From contig NZ_QJUG01000015.1 of NCBI RefSeq assembly GCF_003426775.1, forward strand, positions 1 to 60,110: 60,110 nt of DNA. The letters run 5' to 3'. The translations under genes were made by a program, and so were the position numbers. Numbering within the stretch: the stretch's first letter is position 1; every line of letters starts with the position of its first letter. Below, one piece after another: positions 1 to 7,781 of this stretch. Source of the DNA: Allorhizocola rhizosphaerae. GTDB taxonomy: Bacteria > Actinomycetota > Actinomycetes > Mycobacteriales > Micromonosporaceae. Under the pieces are notes generated by a model. It saw only the letters and a program-made list of their open reading frames with translations. It searched no databases and was not told the origin of the DNA.

Positions 1-142
1 ATCCGACCGGTACCGGCAAGACCCGATGGGCGGTGCGTTGGAAGCCAGTCCTCAACGCTTTCGCCATCACGTTCGGTGACCGGTTCCCGGCCGCCGAGAA
101 CTACTGAAGATCCGCCGGAAACACCGTTACTGAAACAGACCC
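1..142 (+). mobile_element. Right end of an IS256-family insertion sequence (partial)
   Basis: These 142 bases are identical, in reverse complement, to 59969-60110 at the other end of the window. The inner boundary is an IS256-like terminal sequence (GGGTCTGTTTCAGTAACG when read outward on the minus strand), 35 bases beyond the transposase stop codon. The rest of the element lies outside the window. The two copies face inward, so the window is bounded by two copies of one IS. Confidence 0.85.
3..107 (+). CDS. IS256-family transposase, C-terminal end only
   Basis: Only the last 34 codons are inside the window. The reading frame ends with the RWKPVLNAFAITFGDR type of C-terminus, which is characteristic of IS256-family (Mutator-like DDE) transposases. 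The catalytic domain lies outside. An identical C-terminus is encoded at 60004-60108 on the other strand. Confidence 0.8.
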   Translation, partial: PTGTGKTRWAVRWKPVLNAFAITFGDRFPAAENY

Positions 143-175
143 CTCTCTCTCGGGAGCAAAGATGTAACGTGCCGC
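143..175. repeat. Right half of the dispersed hairpin repeat, cut by the IS
   Basis: The bases directly after the IS end (CTCGGGAGCAAAGATGTAACG) resemble the right arm of the hairpin found intact at 6600, 17929, 22451 and 25240 (CTCGGAGCAGAGATGTAGCG). The left arm is absent. The IS appears to have inserted in or next to the loop. Confidence 0.5.
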
Positions 176-395
176 GGCACGCGTCGGGAGTGTCAGAGGA
201 TCTTCGTGTTCGCGTTTCACCCGAGCGCCGGAAGCTGCGGGAACGCTTGGCAGGGCGCGGCGCTTACACCAGTGCGCCGATGGGCCCCACGTGTGCTGGC
301 GGGGTATGCAAGTCGGGATGTCGCTCGAACGTGTGTAACGTTGCTCGCTTCGCCGACCGCTAGCGTGTCGGCGATTGGGTTGGTGTGATTGAGCA

Positions 396-1241
396 ATGGA
401 CGCCATGGGGGACGTGCTTGACGCATCTGCTGCGCCTGAGGTGGTTGACGTCCCGGAGGCGATCGACGACTACCTGCGTGAGTTGCGGATGCTGGCCGAC
501 GCGAGCCAGCGGGAGATGGCGGTCAGGGCTAGGGTGCCGCTGTCGACGATCGCCGGGATCGAGTCGGGCGTCGTGCGCAACGTGCGGCTGGATACGTTGA
601 GCCGGCTGGTGTCGGCGGCTGGTTGCACGCTCGCGATCCTCGATTGGCGTGGGCAAGTGGTGGCGCCGCGTGTCGAAGTGTTCCGGGATTTGGGTGGGCG
701 GCGGTTACCGGCGCATCTCGATGTGCGGCCGTTCGAGCCGCTGTGGGATTGGCCGCCATACAACCGGCATGGGCCGCATACGTTTGACCGCAATCGTGAC
801 ATGCGTGACTGGCTGCGGGCTGGCATGTCGCGGTCGTCGTATGTGGGTCCGGAGATGCGGGCGGTGCTGGTCGGCGAGCTGTGGGAGCAGATCGATTCCT
901 GGGAGCGGGAGCAGGCGGAGCAGGCTGGCCGTGCCGTGGCGGGTGGGGAGGAAGCTGAGAGCGGCGCTGCCGAGCAGGAGCACTACGGCGTCGATGATCG
1001 CGGTGGTGACCTGACAGGCCCTGGTGAGCAGGCCGGGGGTGAGCACGAAGGCGATGGCGCGGGTGCTGGGCGCTCAGGTGATGACGGGGCGGATGACGAC
1101 CAGGCCCGCCACGGACACACAGCGGGCAACAGGGCAGATGACAACCAGGCCCGCCACGGACACACAGCGGGCAACAGGGCAGATGACAACCCGGCCGACC
1201 ACGGACACACAGCGGGCAACAGGGCAGGTCATGACGGGTGA
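396..1241 (+). CDS. XRE-type HTH protein with C-terminal 15-residue repeats
   Basis: This 281-residue protein carries an XRE-like helix-turn-helix at about residues 25-75 (SQREMAVRARVPLSTIAGIE). A middle region follows with Trp/Pro-rich sequence (PLWDWPPYNRHGPHTFDR). The tail is Gly/Glu/Asp-rich and ends in three copies of a 15-residue unit (DDNQARHGHTAGNRA). The HTH and middle region look like a DNA-binding or antitoxin-like protein family of actinobacteria. The tail looks like low-complexity, His/Asn/Asp-rich material produced by DNA repeat expansion. The ATG at 396 is used; a second ATG at 405 is equally possible. No partner toxin gene is adjacent. The function is not known. Confidence 0.65.
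   Translation: MDAMGDVLDASAAPEVVDVPEAIDDYLRELRMLADASQREMAVRARVPLSTIAGIESGVVRNVRLDTLSRLVSAAGCTLAILDWRGQVVAPRVEVFRDLGGRRLPAHLDVRPFEPLWDWPPYNRHGPHTFDRNRDMRDWLRAGMSRSSYVGPEMRAVLVGELWEQIDSWEREQAEQAGRAVAGGEEAESGAAEQEHYGVDDRGGDLTGPGEQAGGEHEGDGAGAGRSGDDGADDDQARHGHTAGNRADDNQARHGHTAGNRADDNPADHGHTAGNRAGHDG
1092..1226 (+). repeat. Tandem repeat, 45 bp x 3, inside the HTH gene
   Basis: Three consecutive 45-base units start at 1092, 1137 and 1182. They share the core CACGGACACACAGCGGGCAA and differ at a few bases near their starts. The unit length is a multiple of three, so copy-number change keeps the reading frame and only lengthens or shortens the protein tail. Confidence 0.95.
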
Positions 1242-1639
1242 AGGGCGAACGCGGTGACGTGGGCGTGGGGGTTCCCGTGCCCGTGGGCCACGCGACGGTG
1301 GTTTTGGCACCGAGCGCGAACCAGCCGAATGGCGGGCACGTTAAGGACGGTGAATACGGCAGGACCACGGGTCCGCCATCAAGAAGCGGCGACTTGTGAG
1401 AGAGCTTCCGCGGCTGCAGCGGCAGCTGGTGTGGGGTCAGCGATTCGGCGCTGGTTATTGGCATGGCTTGTGAGGGCTGAGGCGATCGCGGTTGTCGGTC
1501 ATTGAGGTCAATCGGCGTGGTCGATCGGTGAGGTCGCTTCATACGATGGTTGCCCGAAACAGTTCGCGGGCCTCGTAGTGGGTTGGTTGCTGGCAGCGAA
1601 TTCAGGCCAGTGGCACCGAGTGCGATTGGCGCGAAAATG
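1242..1639. other. No gene seen
   Basis: Open frames here overlap on both strands and show no family resemblance or ribosome binding site. I see no repeat or RNA gene. The stretch may be decayed sequence. Confidence 0.5.
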
Positions 1640-1911
1640 AGCATGCCGGGCCGTTGTGGACACGCTGTAGACGCGGCGGTGTTGAAGCCCGACATCGCGA
1701 CGGCGACCGCACTGGTGAGCACGATGTCGCGCAAACGCTTGTGTGTGAGCAGGAAACGTACCGGCGCGGCGAGCTTCTCGCGTACTGGTGGCGGCACCGA
1801 CTTGACGCGCACAAGCGGGGCGAAAAGGCTTGGTAGGTAAATGAAAGCCTCGCGAGCGTGGCTAGGCTGCTCGGCGCGGTCATGTCGAGGATCCAGTCCG
1901 GCGACCATCAT
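1640..1911 (-). pseudogene. Possible remnant of an MFS efflux transporter
   Basis: Read on the minus strand, a short stretch (RFLLTHKRLRDIVLTSAVAV, then a GF turn) resembles the start of the second half of MFS efflux proteins of the macrolide-efflux type, where a charged linker meets a membrane helix. The frame then loses its hydrophobic pattern and runs into the HTH gene on the other strand. No intact start or second half is present. I treat it as a decayed fragment; the similarity is from memory and weak. Confidence 0.3.
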
Positions 1912-2037
1912 GGCATTGCTGCCGGAAACCGGAAAACAGCGAGATCAGGTGCGGCAGTCTTGAGTTGGGGGCGCATGTTCGACGTGCTGCCCGAAACCTG
2001 AGTCACCCCGGCATCAACTTTTTGTTGACGTGCGGTG

Positions 2038-2709
2038 TCAGGAGCCGAGGATCTCGCGCAGCCGTCCGATCTCGACGCTCTGCTCGAACGCCACCGCGTT
2101 GGCCATCTTCTCGACCATGTTTTCACCGTCGGAGCGCAGCCGCAGCTCTGCCATTGCTATCGCGCCCTCGTGGTGGGCGGACATCATGTCCACGAACATG
2201 CGGTCGAACTGCTCACCGCGAGCGTTGGCCAGGGCGCGCATCGCCTCGGGTGACTGCATGCCCGGCATGGACGCGTGGTCGTGATCGCCTGCGTCGGGTG
2301 CGCGCTCCGTCAGCCCGCGCGCCTGGAGCCACGCCCTGAACTGCAGGATTTCCGGCACCTGCGCGGCCTTGATGCGCTCGGCGATCGCCGCGATCTGCGG
2401 ATTGCGGGCGCGTTGCGGCGCCAGCGCGGCCATCTCCAGGGCTTGCGTGTGGTGCGGGATCATCATGCGCACGAACCACACATCGGCCGCAGTGTATGCC
2501 GTGTCTGCGGGCGCCTTGACGGTGTCGGACGTCCCGACGGTCGCCGGTTCACCGGGCCGGCCGGGGATGATCACCCTTGTGCCTGGCGCCGGTTTTGGGC
2601 CGGCCGTGGGCGCACCGGCCGATGCGGTGAGGCCGAAGGCGGCCAGCACGCAGAGGGCAGGGATGAGGCTCGGCCGCAGCCGCCTCGGGTACCTCATAAA
2701 GGCCACCAT
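2038..2709 (-). CDS. Secreted DUF305 (CopM-like) protein
   Basis: This 223-residue protein has an N-terminal signal sequence (Arg-rich start, then hydrophobic to about residue 30). It has the two hallmarks of DUF305: MMIPHHTQALEMA near residue 80 and MMSAHHEGAIAMA near residue 175. A His/Met-rich stretch (DHDHASMPGMQ) lies between them. DUF305 proteins are four-helix ferritin-like periplasmic or extracellular proteins, and the cyanobacterial member CopM binds copper. A metal-binding role outside the cell is inferred from the His/Met clusters. The gene is divergent from the LVIVD-repeat gene at 2794, with only 84 bp between, so the two probably share control signals. Confidence 0.85.
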   Translation of the reverse strand: MVAFMRYPRRLRPSLIPALCVLAAFGLTASAGAPTAGPKPAPGTRVIIPGRPGEPATVGTSDTVKAPADTAYTAADVWFVRMMIPHHTQALEMAALAPQRARNPQIAAIAERIKAAQVPEILQFRAWLQARGLTERAPDAGDHDHASMPGMQSPEAMRALANARGEQFDRMFVDMMSAHHEGAIAMAELRLRSDGENMVEKMANAVAFEQSVEIGRLREILGS

Positions 2710-2712
2710 AAT

Positions 2713-2738
2713 GTCACATTGATCGCAGTGATAGTGAC
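2713..2738. promoter_or_regulatory. Inverted repeat in the divergent promoter region
   Basis: Arms GTCAC (2713-2717) and GTGAC (2734-2738) lie in the 84-bp gap between the divergent DUF305 and LVIVD genes. The position suits an operator serving both genes. No regulator gene lies next to it, so the assignment is tentative. Confidence 0.3.
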
Positions 2739-2793
2739 GTACATTTTATCGATACGCTTCATCATATGCCGTCACTCAGCTAAGGGGCCCGCT

Positions 2794-4308
2794 ATGATCG
2801 CAAACACCCCACAAGGGTCGCGGCGCATCGGTTTCCTCGGGCTGGCAGCGGCCGTCGCGGTAGTCACCGCCATCGCCTCGGCCACGCCCGGCTACGCCCG
2901 CGCCCGCCCCCTCGACGACGACTGCACGCAACAGCCCGACGACATCATCGCCGAGCTGTGCCTGACGGAGGAGCAGGTGCGGGCGATGGACGACGCCGGC
3001 GCGTCGCTGGCTGTCGACGAGGTCAGCAGCAGCCGCAACATGCGCCAGGTCGCCAACCTCCCGAAGCAGGCACCGCTCGACACGGGCGTCGGATCCGACC
3101 TCGCCTTCCAGGACCACTACGCCTTTGTGGGCAACTACAACGGCTTTGTCGTGTACGACATCCGCAACCCGCGCCGTCCGTCGATCGTGACGCAGGTGCT
3201 GTGCCCCGGCTCGCAGAACGACATCTCGGTGTTCGGCGATCTGCTGTTCCTGTCCACCGACTCCTCGCGCAGCGACGACTCGTGCAACAGCATCAGCCAG
3301 CCCGCGTCGATGGAGGAATCGTGGGAGGGCATCAAGATTTTCGACATCAGCGACGTGCGCAACCCGCGCTACGTCAAGTCCGTGGAGACCGACTGCGGCT
3401 CACACACCCACACGCTCCTGCCATCGGCCGACCGCAGGACGGTCTACCTCTACATCTCGTCCTACTCCCCGAGGGCCAATTTCCCCGACTGCCAGCCGCC
3501 GCACGACCTGATTTCCATTGTGCGGGTACCGGTTGCGAACCCCACGGCCGCGGCCGTGGTCGCCAAGCCCAACCTGTTCCCGGACGGCGGCAACCCGCCC
3601 GGCGCGGGCGGCAGCAGCACATCCGGATGCCATGACATCACCGTGTACCCGGCGAAGCGACTGGCGGCGGGCGCGTGCATGGGCGACGGGATCCTGATGG
3701 ACATCACCGACCCCGAAGCACCGCGCGTCATCACCCGGGTGCGCGACAACGTGAACTTCGCGTTCTGGCACTCCGCCACGTTCAACCAGACCGGCACGAA
3801 GGTCGTGTTCACCGATGAGCTGGGCGGCGGCACAGGCCCGACCTGCAACCCGACCGTGGGACCCAACCGCGGCGCGGACGCCATCTATGACATCGTCGGC
3901 GAGGGCGACGGCCGCACACTGGTGTTCCGCAGCTACTTCAAGATCCCGCGGACCAACACCAACACCGAGAACTGCGTGGCGCACAACGGCTCCATCGTCC
4001 CGACCATCATCGGCGACGTGATGGTGCAGGCGTGGTACCAGGGTGGCATCTCGGTGTGGGACTTCACGGATTCGGCGCACCCGTTCGAGATCGGCTTCTG
4101 GGAGCGCGGGCCGCTGTCGGAGAACGAGCTGGTCTTCGGCGGTTCGTGGTCGGCGTACTACTACAACGGCCACATCTACTCCAGCGACATCCAGAAGGGG
4201 CTGGACGTCCTGGAGCTGTGGGATCTGCGCACGATCACGGCCAACTTCCATCGCACGCATCAGCTCAACGTCCAGACCCAGCCGGTGTACTGGCCGTTCC
4301 GGCGCTGA
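2794..4308 (+). CDS. Secreted LVIVD-repeat beta-propeller-like protein
   Basis: This 504-residue protein starts at the ATG after CTAAGGGGCCCGCT and has a signal peptide (hydrophobic residues 14-34, then a cleavage-like AYA-type segment). Repeated units follow, such as NGFVVYDIRNPRRPSIV, GIKIFDISDVRNPRYV and GILMDITDPEAPRVI. These are LVIVD repeats, which build propeller-like folds in exported proteins. Several His and Cys residues (DCGSHTHTLLPS, NFAFWHSATFN, ENCVAHNGSI) recur at the repeat tops and could hold a metal. The gene is divergent from a DUF305 gene. The reaction, if any, is unknown; a cell-surface or extracellular role is inferred from the signal peptide. Upstream in-frame ATG codons overlap the DUF305 gene and were not used. 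Confidence 0.85.
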   Translation: MIANTPQGSRRIGFLGLAAAVAVVTAIASATPGYARARPLDDDCTQQPDDIIAELCLTEEQVRAMDDAGASLAVDEVSSSRNMRQVANLPKQAPLDTGVGSDLAFQDHYAFVGNYNGFVVYDIRNPRRPSIVTQVLCPGSQNDISVFGDLLFLSTDSSRSDDSCNSISQPASMEESWEGIKIFDISDVRNPRYVKSVETDCGSHTHTLLPSADRRTVYLYISSYSPRANFPDCQPPHDLISIVRVPVANPTAAAVVAKPNLFPDGGNPPGAGGSSTSGCHDITVYPAKRLAAGACMGDGILMDITDPEAPRVITRVRDNVNFAFWHSATFNQTGTKVVFTDELGGGTGPTCNPTVGPNRGADAIYDIVGEGDGRTLVFRSYFKIPRTNTNTENCVAHNGSIVPTIIGDVMVQAWYQGGISVWDFTDSAHPFEIGFWERGPLSENELVFGGSWSAYYYNGHIYSSDIQKGLDVLELWDLRTITANFHRTHQLNVQTQPVYWPFRR

Positions 4309-4325
4309 GCGAGCGAGCACGGACA

Positions 4326-4355
4326 GGGACCGGCTCGCACACGTGGGCCGGTCCC
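4326..4355 (+). terminator. Hairpin after the LVIVD gene
   Basis: A perfect 9-bp stem (GGGACCGGC and GCCGGTCCC) with a 12-base loop lies 18 bases after the stop codon. There is no U-run, which is usual for actinobacterial terminators. Confidence 0.6.
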
Positions 4356-4388
4356 CGCTGTATGGGTTGGCTACCCGCACCACACTTG

Positions 4389-4402
4389 CTTGAAGCGTCA
4401 AG
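4389..4402. promoter_or_regulatory. Probable MarR operator before the marR-type gene
   Basis: The palindrome CTTGAAGCGTCAAG lies 14 bases before the regulator start. It shares TTGA-N4-TCAA with two sites in front of the GTP cyclohydrolase gene (4933 and 4973). The placement suggests autoregulation. Confidence 0.6.
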
Positions 4403-4415
4403 TATCCTGGACCGC

Positions 4416-4895
4416 ATGGGGACCGCGGAGCAGGAGCCGCGCTGGCTGGACGCCGACGAGATGCAGGCCTGGCTGGCCCTGGCCGGCGTGCTGGTCAGGC
4501 TGCCCGCGGCGCTCGACGCGCAGCTGCAGCGGGATGCCGGGGTGAGCCATTTCGAGTACCAGGTGATGGCCATGCTTTCCGAGGCACCACACCGCACGCT
4601 GCGCATGAGCGACCTCGCCCAGCTGGCCAACGGTTCCCTGTCGCGCCTGTCACACGTGGTCAACCGGCTGCAGAAGCGCGGCTGGGTAACGCGGCAGCCG
4701 TGCGCGTCGGACGGCCGGATCACCCTTGCCACACTGACCGAGGACGGCTGGGCCAAGATCGTGCAGACCGCACCCGGACACGTGGAGGCCGTGCGCGGCC
4801 TGGTTTTCGACCCCCTGACCGGCGCGCAGGTGCGCCAGCTCAACGAGATCGGCCGCCGCATCCTGCGCACGATCGACGCCGAGGAGCGCGATTGA
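4416..4895 (+). CDS. MarR-family transcriptional regulator
   Basis: This 159-residue winged-helix protein has the MarR layout: an N-terminal dimer helix, then HTH and wing (LRMSDLAQLANGSLSRLSHV, then VNRLQKRGWVTRQPC and the DGRITLATLT wing). Such regulators bind palindromes as dimers and are often released by small ligands. The ATG at 4416 is preceded by a TTGA-N4-TCAA palindrome, and two more such sites precede the next gene, GTP cyclohydrolase II. I infer that it represses itself and that gene. The ligand is unknown. Confidence 0.85.
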   Translation: MGTAEQEPRWLDADEMQAWLALAGVLVRLPAALDAQLQRDAGVSHFEYQVMAMLSEAPHRTLRMSDLAQLANGSLSRLSHVVNRLQKRGWVTRQPCASDGRITLATLTEDGWAKIVQTAPGHVEAVRGLVFDPLTGAQVRQLNEIGRRILRTIDAEERD

Positions 4896-4932
4896 TTCCC
4901 GGTTGCCGCCGGTGTGTCGGATCTCTCGCTCA

Positions 4933-4988
4933 GTTGACGCTTCAACCAATACGGGCCTAGGCTCAGCCCTGAACTTGAAGCTTCAAGT
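4933..4988 (+). promoter_or_regulatory. Two TTGA-N4-TCAA operator sites before ribA
   Basis: GTTGACGCTTCAAC at 4933-4946 and the perfect 16-mer ACTTGAAGCTTCAAGT at 4973-4988 lie in the 105-bp gap. The second ends 12 bases before the ribA start and overlaps where RNA polymerase or the ribosome would bind. With the site at 4389 they give a shared core of TTGA-N4-TCAA. Confidence 0.65.
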
Positions 4989-5000
4989 AAGGGGTCGGAC

Positions 5001-5627
5001 ATGACGATCGTGGCAGACGCCCCCGCGTCGCAGATCCGCACGAGCGTGCGCGTGCCGCTGCGCTTCGGAGACGGATACACCACCGAGGCCGACGTGTACA
5101 CGTTCACTAACCTCGCCGACGGCAAGGAGCACCTGGCGCTCGGGCTCGGGGACCATCGCGGTGCCATCGTGCCACTGGTGCGGGCGCACTCCGAGTGCCT
5201 CACGGGAGACGTGTTCGGCTCGGCCCGCTGCGACTGCGGCGCGCAATTGCGCGAGGCCGTGGAGCGGATCGCGGCGACCGGTGGCTATCTGCTCTACCTG
5301 CGCCAGGAGGGCCGTGGCATCGGGCTCTATGCCAAGCTGGACGCCTATAGCCTGCAAGACCTGGGCATGGACGCCTACGCCGCCAACCGCGCCCTCGGCC
5401 ACGCCGACGACGAGCGGGATTACACCGTCGCCGCGCAGATGCTCGACGCGCTCGGTGTGGGCACGGTCGACCTGCTGACGAACAACCCCGACAAGCCGGC
5501 CCAACTGCGCGCGCTCGGTGTCGATGTGCGCGAGGTGCACCCGACAGGCGTGCACGCCTCGCCCGAAAACCTGCGCTACCTGGCGGCGAAGGTCGCCCAC
5601 ACCGCTCACACCATCAGGCTGCCATGA
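5001..5627 (+). CDS. ribA: GTP cyclohydrolase II
   Basis: This 208-residue enzyme converts GTP to 2,5-diamino-6-ribosylamino-4(3H)-pyrimidinone 5-phosphate, the first step of riboflavin synthesis. The zinc site is visible as Cys66, Cys77 and Cys79 (HSECLTGDVFGSARCDC). The GTP-binding motifs LRQEGRGIGLY (about residues 100-110) and LLTNNPDK (about 160) are present. There is no fused DHBP synthase domain and no other rib gene nearby, so this is a stand-alone copy. Similar isolated copies feed deazapurine, toxoflavin-type or other secondary pathways in actinomycetes, but no such genes are adjacent. Operator-like palindromes shared with the upstream MarR gene suggest it is induced by a ligand rather than by flavin demand. 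Confidence 0.9.
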   Translation: MTIVADAPASQIRTSVRVPLRFGDGYTTEADVYTFTNLADGKEHLALGLGDHRGAIVPLVRAHSECLTGDVFGSARCDCGAQLREAVERIAATGGYLLYLRQEGRGIGLYAKLDAYSLQDLGMDAYAANRALGHADDERDYTVAAQMLDALGVGTVDLLTNNPDKPAQLRALGVDVREVHPTGVHASPENLRYLAAKVAHTAHTIRLP

Positions 5628-6384
5628 AGGCCGTCGTGCCGCGTCGCTTGAGCGCGAACACCCCCCACCCCAGATAGGTGCGCAGATAGCGCACATATTG
5701 GAGTGGCGCGGTGTCGAGCTCGGCGCGCATCCGCGATGCCAGCTCATCGCCGGGGTTGGCGTCCAGCCACGCCCGCACGGAGAACCACTGCGCCGCAAAG
5801 TATCTGTCCCAGCCGTCCTCGTTGGCGAGCACCATCTCGACGAGATCCCAGCCCCGCTGCCGGAACAGCTCGACGAGCCCGGGCAGGTCGCGATAGTCGT
5901 CTTTGGACGACGCGTGGCAGGCTTCGACCGTCGCCTGGTCGGGTGGGTCGGCCCGCCAGTACGGCTCGCCGATCAGCACCAGCCCGCCCGGCCGCAAACT
6001 GCGCTCAAGCAGGTCGAGCGTGCCCGCGACGCCGGCGCCGATCCAGGTCGCGCCGATGCACGCGGCCACGTCAACAGGAGTGTCCGCGGCGTAGCCCGAC
6101 GCGTCGCCGTGCACGAGCGTCACCCGGTCGGCGACGCCCAGCTCGACGGCGCGCTCACGCGCCGACTGGGTGAACGCCGTGCTGATGTCGACGCCAGTGC
6201 CCGTGATGCCGTGCTCCCGAGCCCACAGGCACAGCATCTCGCCGCTGCCGCTGGCCAGGTCGAGCATCGTCATCCCGGGCCGCAGGCCGATGGCCCGCCC
6301 GAGCACGGCGAACTTCTCCTCGGTGAACGGGTTGTGTATGCGGTGGCCGCTCTCGCGGATGACAAACTCACGTGATAGATCCAC
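5614..6384 (-). CDS. Class I SAM-dependent methyltransferase
   Basis: This 256-residue protein has the Rossmann SAM-binding motif I (MTMLDLASGSGEMLCLWARE, residues about 38-57), an acidic motif II (GTGVDIS) and motif III/IV (LVHGDASGYA, DVAACIGATW). It belongs to the small-molecule methyltransferase type 11/25 group. The substrate is not apparent. It converges on ribA, and the two coding ends overlap by 14 bases, so expression of one may affect the other. Confidence 0.8.
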   Translation of the reverse strand: MDLSREFVIRESGHRIHNPFTEEKFAVLGRAIGLRPGMTMLDLASGSGEMLCLWAREHGITGTGVDISTAFTQSARERAVELGVADRVTLVHGDASGYAADTPVDVAACIGATWIGAGVAGTLDLLERSLRPGGLVLIGEPYWRADPPDQATVEACHASSKDDYRDLPGLVELFRQRGWDLVEMVLANEDGWDRYFAAQWFSVRAWLDANPGDELASRMRAELDTAPLQYVRYLRTYLGWGVFALKRRGTTAFMAA

Positions 6385-6599
6385 TGGTGGAAGTCCTTAC
6401 GTCCGAACGGATTGTGGGGGGTCTGCGGGGTTGATGACAACGGCCACGGCGACGACCCACATGAAACGCACCTCCGGAAGACGTAGGGCTGCCAACCTAA
6501 CCCTCCCGGGAAGCCGGCGTCGAGCGGTTTTCACGGCCGTCGGGCGTCGGCGTGGGGCACGGCAAGCGGCGGGCGCCCAGCACAGACCATGTGCGTTCA

Positions 6600-6643
6600 G
6601 CGCTACGTCTCTGCTCCGAGTAGCCGGAGCAAAGACGTAGCGC
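6600..6643. repeat. Dispersed intergenic hairpin, copy A
   Basis: The left arm is GCGCTACGTCTCTGCTCC, the loop is GAGTAGCC, and the right arm pairs with one mismatch over 18 bp. The same element occurs at 17929, 22451 and 25240. Here it lies downstream of the oxidoreductase gene (6870, minus strand) and could end its transcript. Confidence 0.85.
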
Positions 6644-6794
6644 GCAACAGCACACCCCGGCCGGCCTCCGCGACGGGTGGGACGATCCGGCACCACTGGT
6701 TCTCGTGCCACGACGGCACGAGCGCGGTCGGGCGCCTGACCGGGGTGATGGACGAGCCGAGCGCGATCCGGCTCTCGGTGACCGCGCGCGGCCG

Positions 6795-6867
6795 ACGAGA
6801 CGGCGAGACCGCGAGACCGCGAGACCGCGAGACCGCGAGACCGCGAGACCGCGAGACGGCGAGACGG
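6795..6867. repeat. Short tandem repeat, 8-bp unit
   Basis: About nine copies of an 8-base unit (GAGACCGC, with GAGACGGC variants at both ends) run head to tail just after the stop codon of the oxidoreductase gene on the minus strand. The unit is prone to slippage and copy-number change. No gene is read through it. Confidence 0.9.
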
Positions 6868-6869
6868 CT

Positions 6870-7763
6870 CTATCGGCGCGAGGGCTTTACCGCGCGCTCG
6901 CTCGTGCTTGAGGCCTCAGCGGCGGCGAGGATCGCGGTCACCTCGCGTCCGAAGTGGACGTCGAGTGGGTGGGAGCCATCGGACGCCAGGAGCTCGGAGA
7001 TGGCCCGCTCGTACGACCCGAGGGTGTTGCCGTCGAAGCTGGGCAGGGTCAGCCAGCCATGCTCGCCGTGCAGCACGGTCTCGATGCGCGCCGCCTCCAA
7101 AGCCGAGTCGAGGGTCAGCTCCATCGTGCTCACGGCACCGCTTTCGTGGCGCAGGGTCGCATATGTTGTCTGCCTTGGCCCTGCGGTGGCCGTCACCGAC
7201 TCGACCGGGCCCAAGACCGGGAGCAGGAGGGACAGCGTGTGCGGCCCGAGGTCCCACAGGCCGCCGTGCTGCTGCCGCCAGACCGAGTCCGCATAGGGAC
7301 TTCCGGGCGCGAAGATGGAACCGAAGAACGTCGCCCGGCCGCCGAGCCAGCCGCCGGTACTAGAAGCATTTTCAAGCGCCGCAACGGTCGTCGGCTGGAA
7401 GCGGTTGGTGAAGAATATGACCGAGGACAGCCCGCGCGCTTCGACCTCGGCCACCACCGCGTCGGCCGCCTCGACCGACAGCGCGAGCGGCTTGTCCAGC
7501 AGCAGGTGGCGGCCCGCCTCGGCCGCGCGCAGAGCCAGCTCCGCCTGGATGTCGGGCGGCAGGGCGACCGCCACCGCGTCGACATCGGCCAGCAGCTTAT
7601 CGATTGATTCATATGGATGTATCGCGAGAGCGCCCGCGAGATCGGCCGCCTTCGACGGATCCCTGCCCCACACGCCCACCAGTTCGACATCGGCATGCGC
7701 GGCCAGCGCGGCCCCGTGCACGGTGCGCGCCCAATAACCGGTGCCCAAAAGCCCGAATCTCAT
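6870..7763 (-). CDS. Gfo/Idh/MocA-family oxidoreductase
   Basis: This 297-residue NAD(P)-dependent dehydrogenase has an N-terminal Rossmann fold (MRFGLLGTGYWARTVHGAAL), the family signature around LLLDKPLALS (the Lys of the EKP-like motif, near residue 90) and a C-terminal alpha/beta substrate domain. The start is set at the ATG of MRFGLLGTG, because upstream sequence in the same frame is the promoter region and start of the divergent GNAT gene. Family members oxidise sugars, inositols or related polyols. The substrate cannot be read from sequence. The two divergent starts are only 18 bases apart, so the pair probably shares regulation. Confidence 0.85.
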   Translation of the reverse strand: MRFGLLGTGYWARTVHGAALAAHADVELVGVWGRDPSKAADLAGALAIHPYESIDKLLADVDAVAVALPPDIQAELALRAAEAGRHLLLDKPLALSVEAADAVVAEVEARGLSSVIFFTNRFQPTTVAALENASSTGGWLGGRATFFGSIFAPGSPYADSVWRQQHGGLWDLGPHTLSLLLPVLGPVESVTATAGPRQTTYATLRHESGAVSTMELTLDSALEAARIETVLHGEHGWLTLPSFDGNTLGSYERAISELLASDGSHPLDVHFGREVTAILAAAEASSTSERAVKPSRR

Positions 7764-7781
7764 CACGCTAAAGTCAATCAC

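Noticed and set aside
529-1911. A 460-codon open frame on the minus strand
   Set aside because: It runs opposite the HTH gene, is Pro/Arg/His-rich over the repeat and has no single domain. It arises from GC-rich codon shadow; only its first 90 codons have any transporter-like character.
6795-6867. CRISPR array
   Set aside because: The 8-bp units are contiguous with no spacers; no cas gene is present anywhere in the window.
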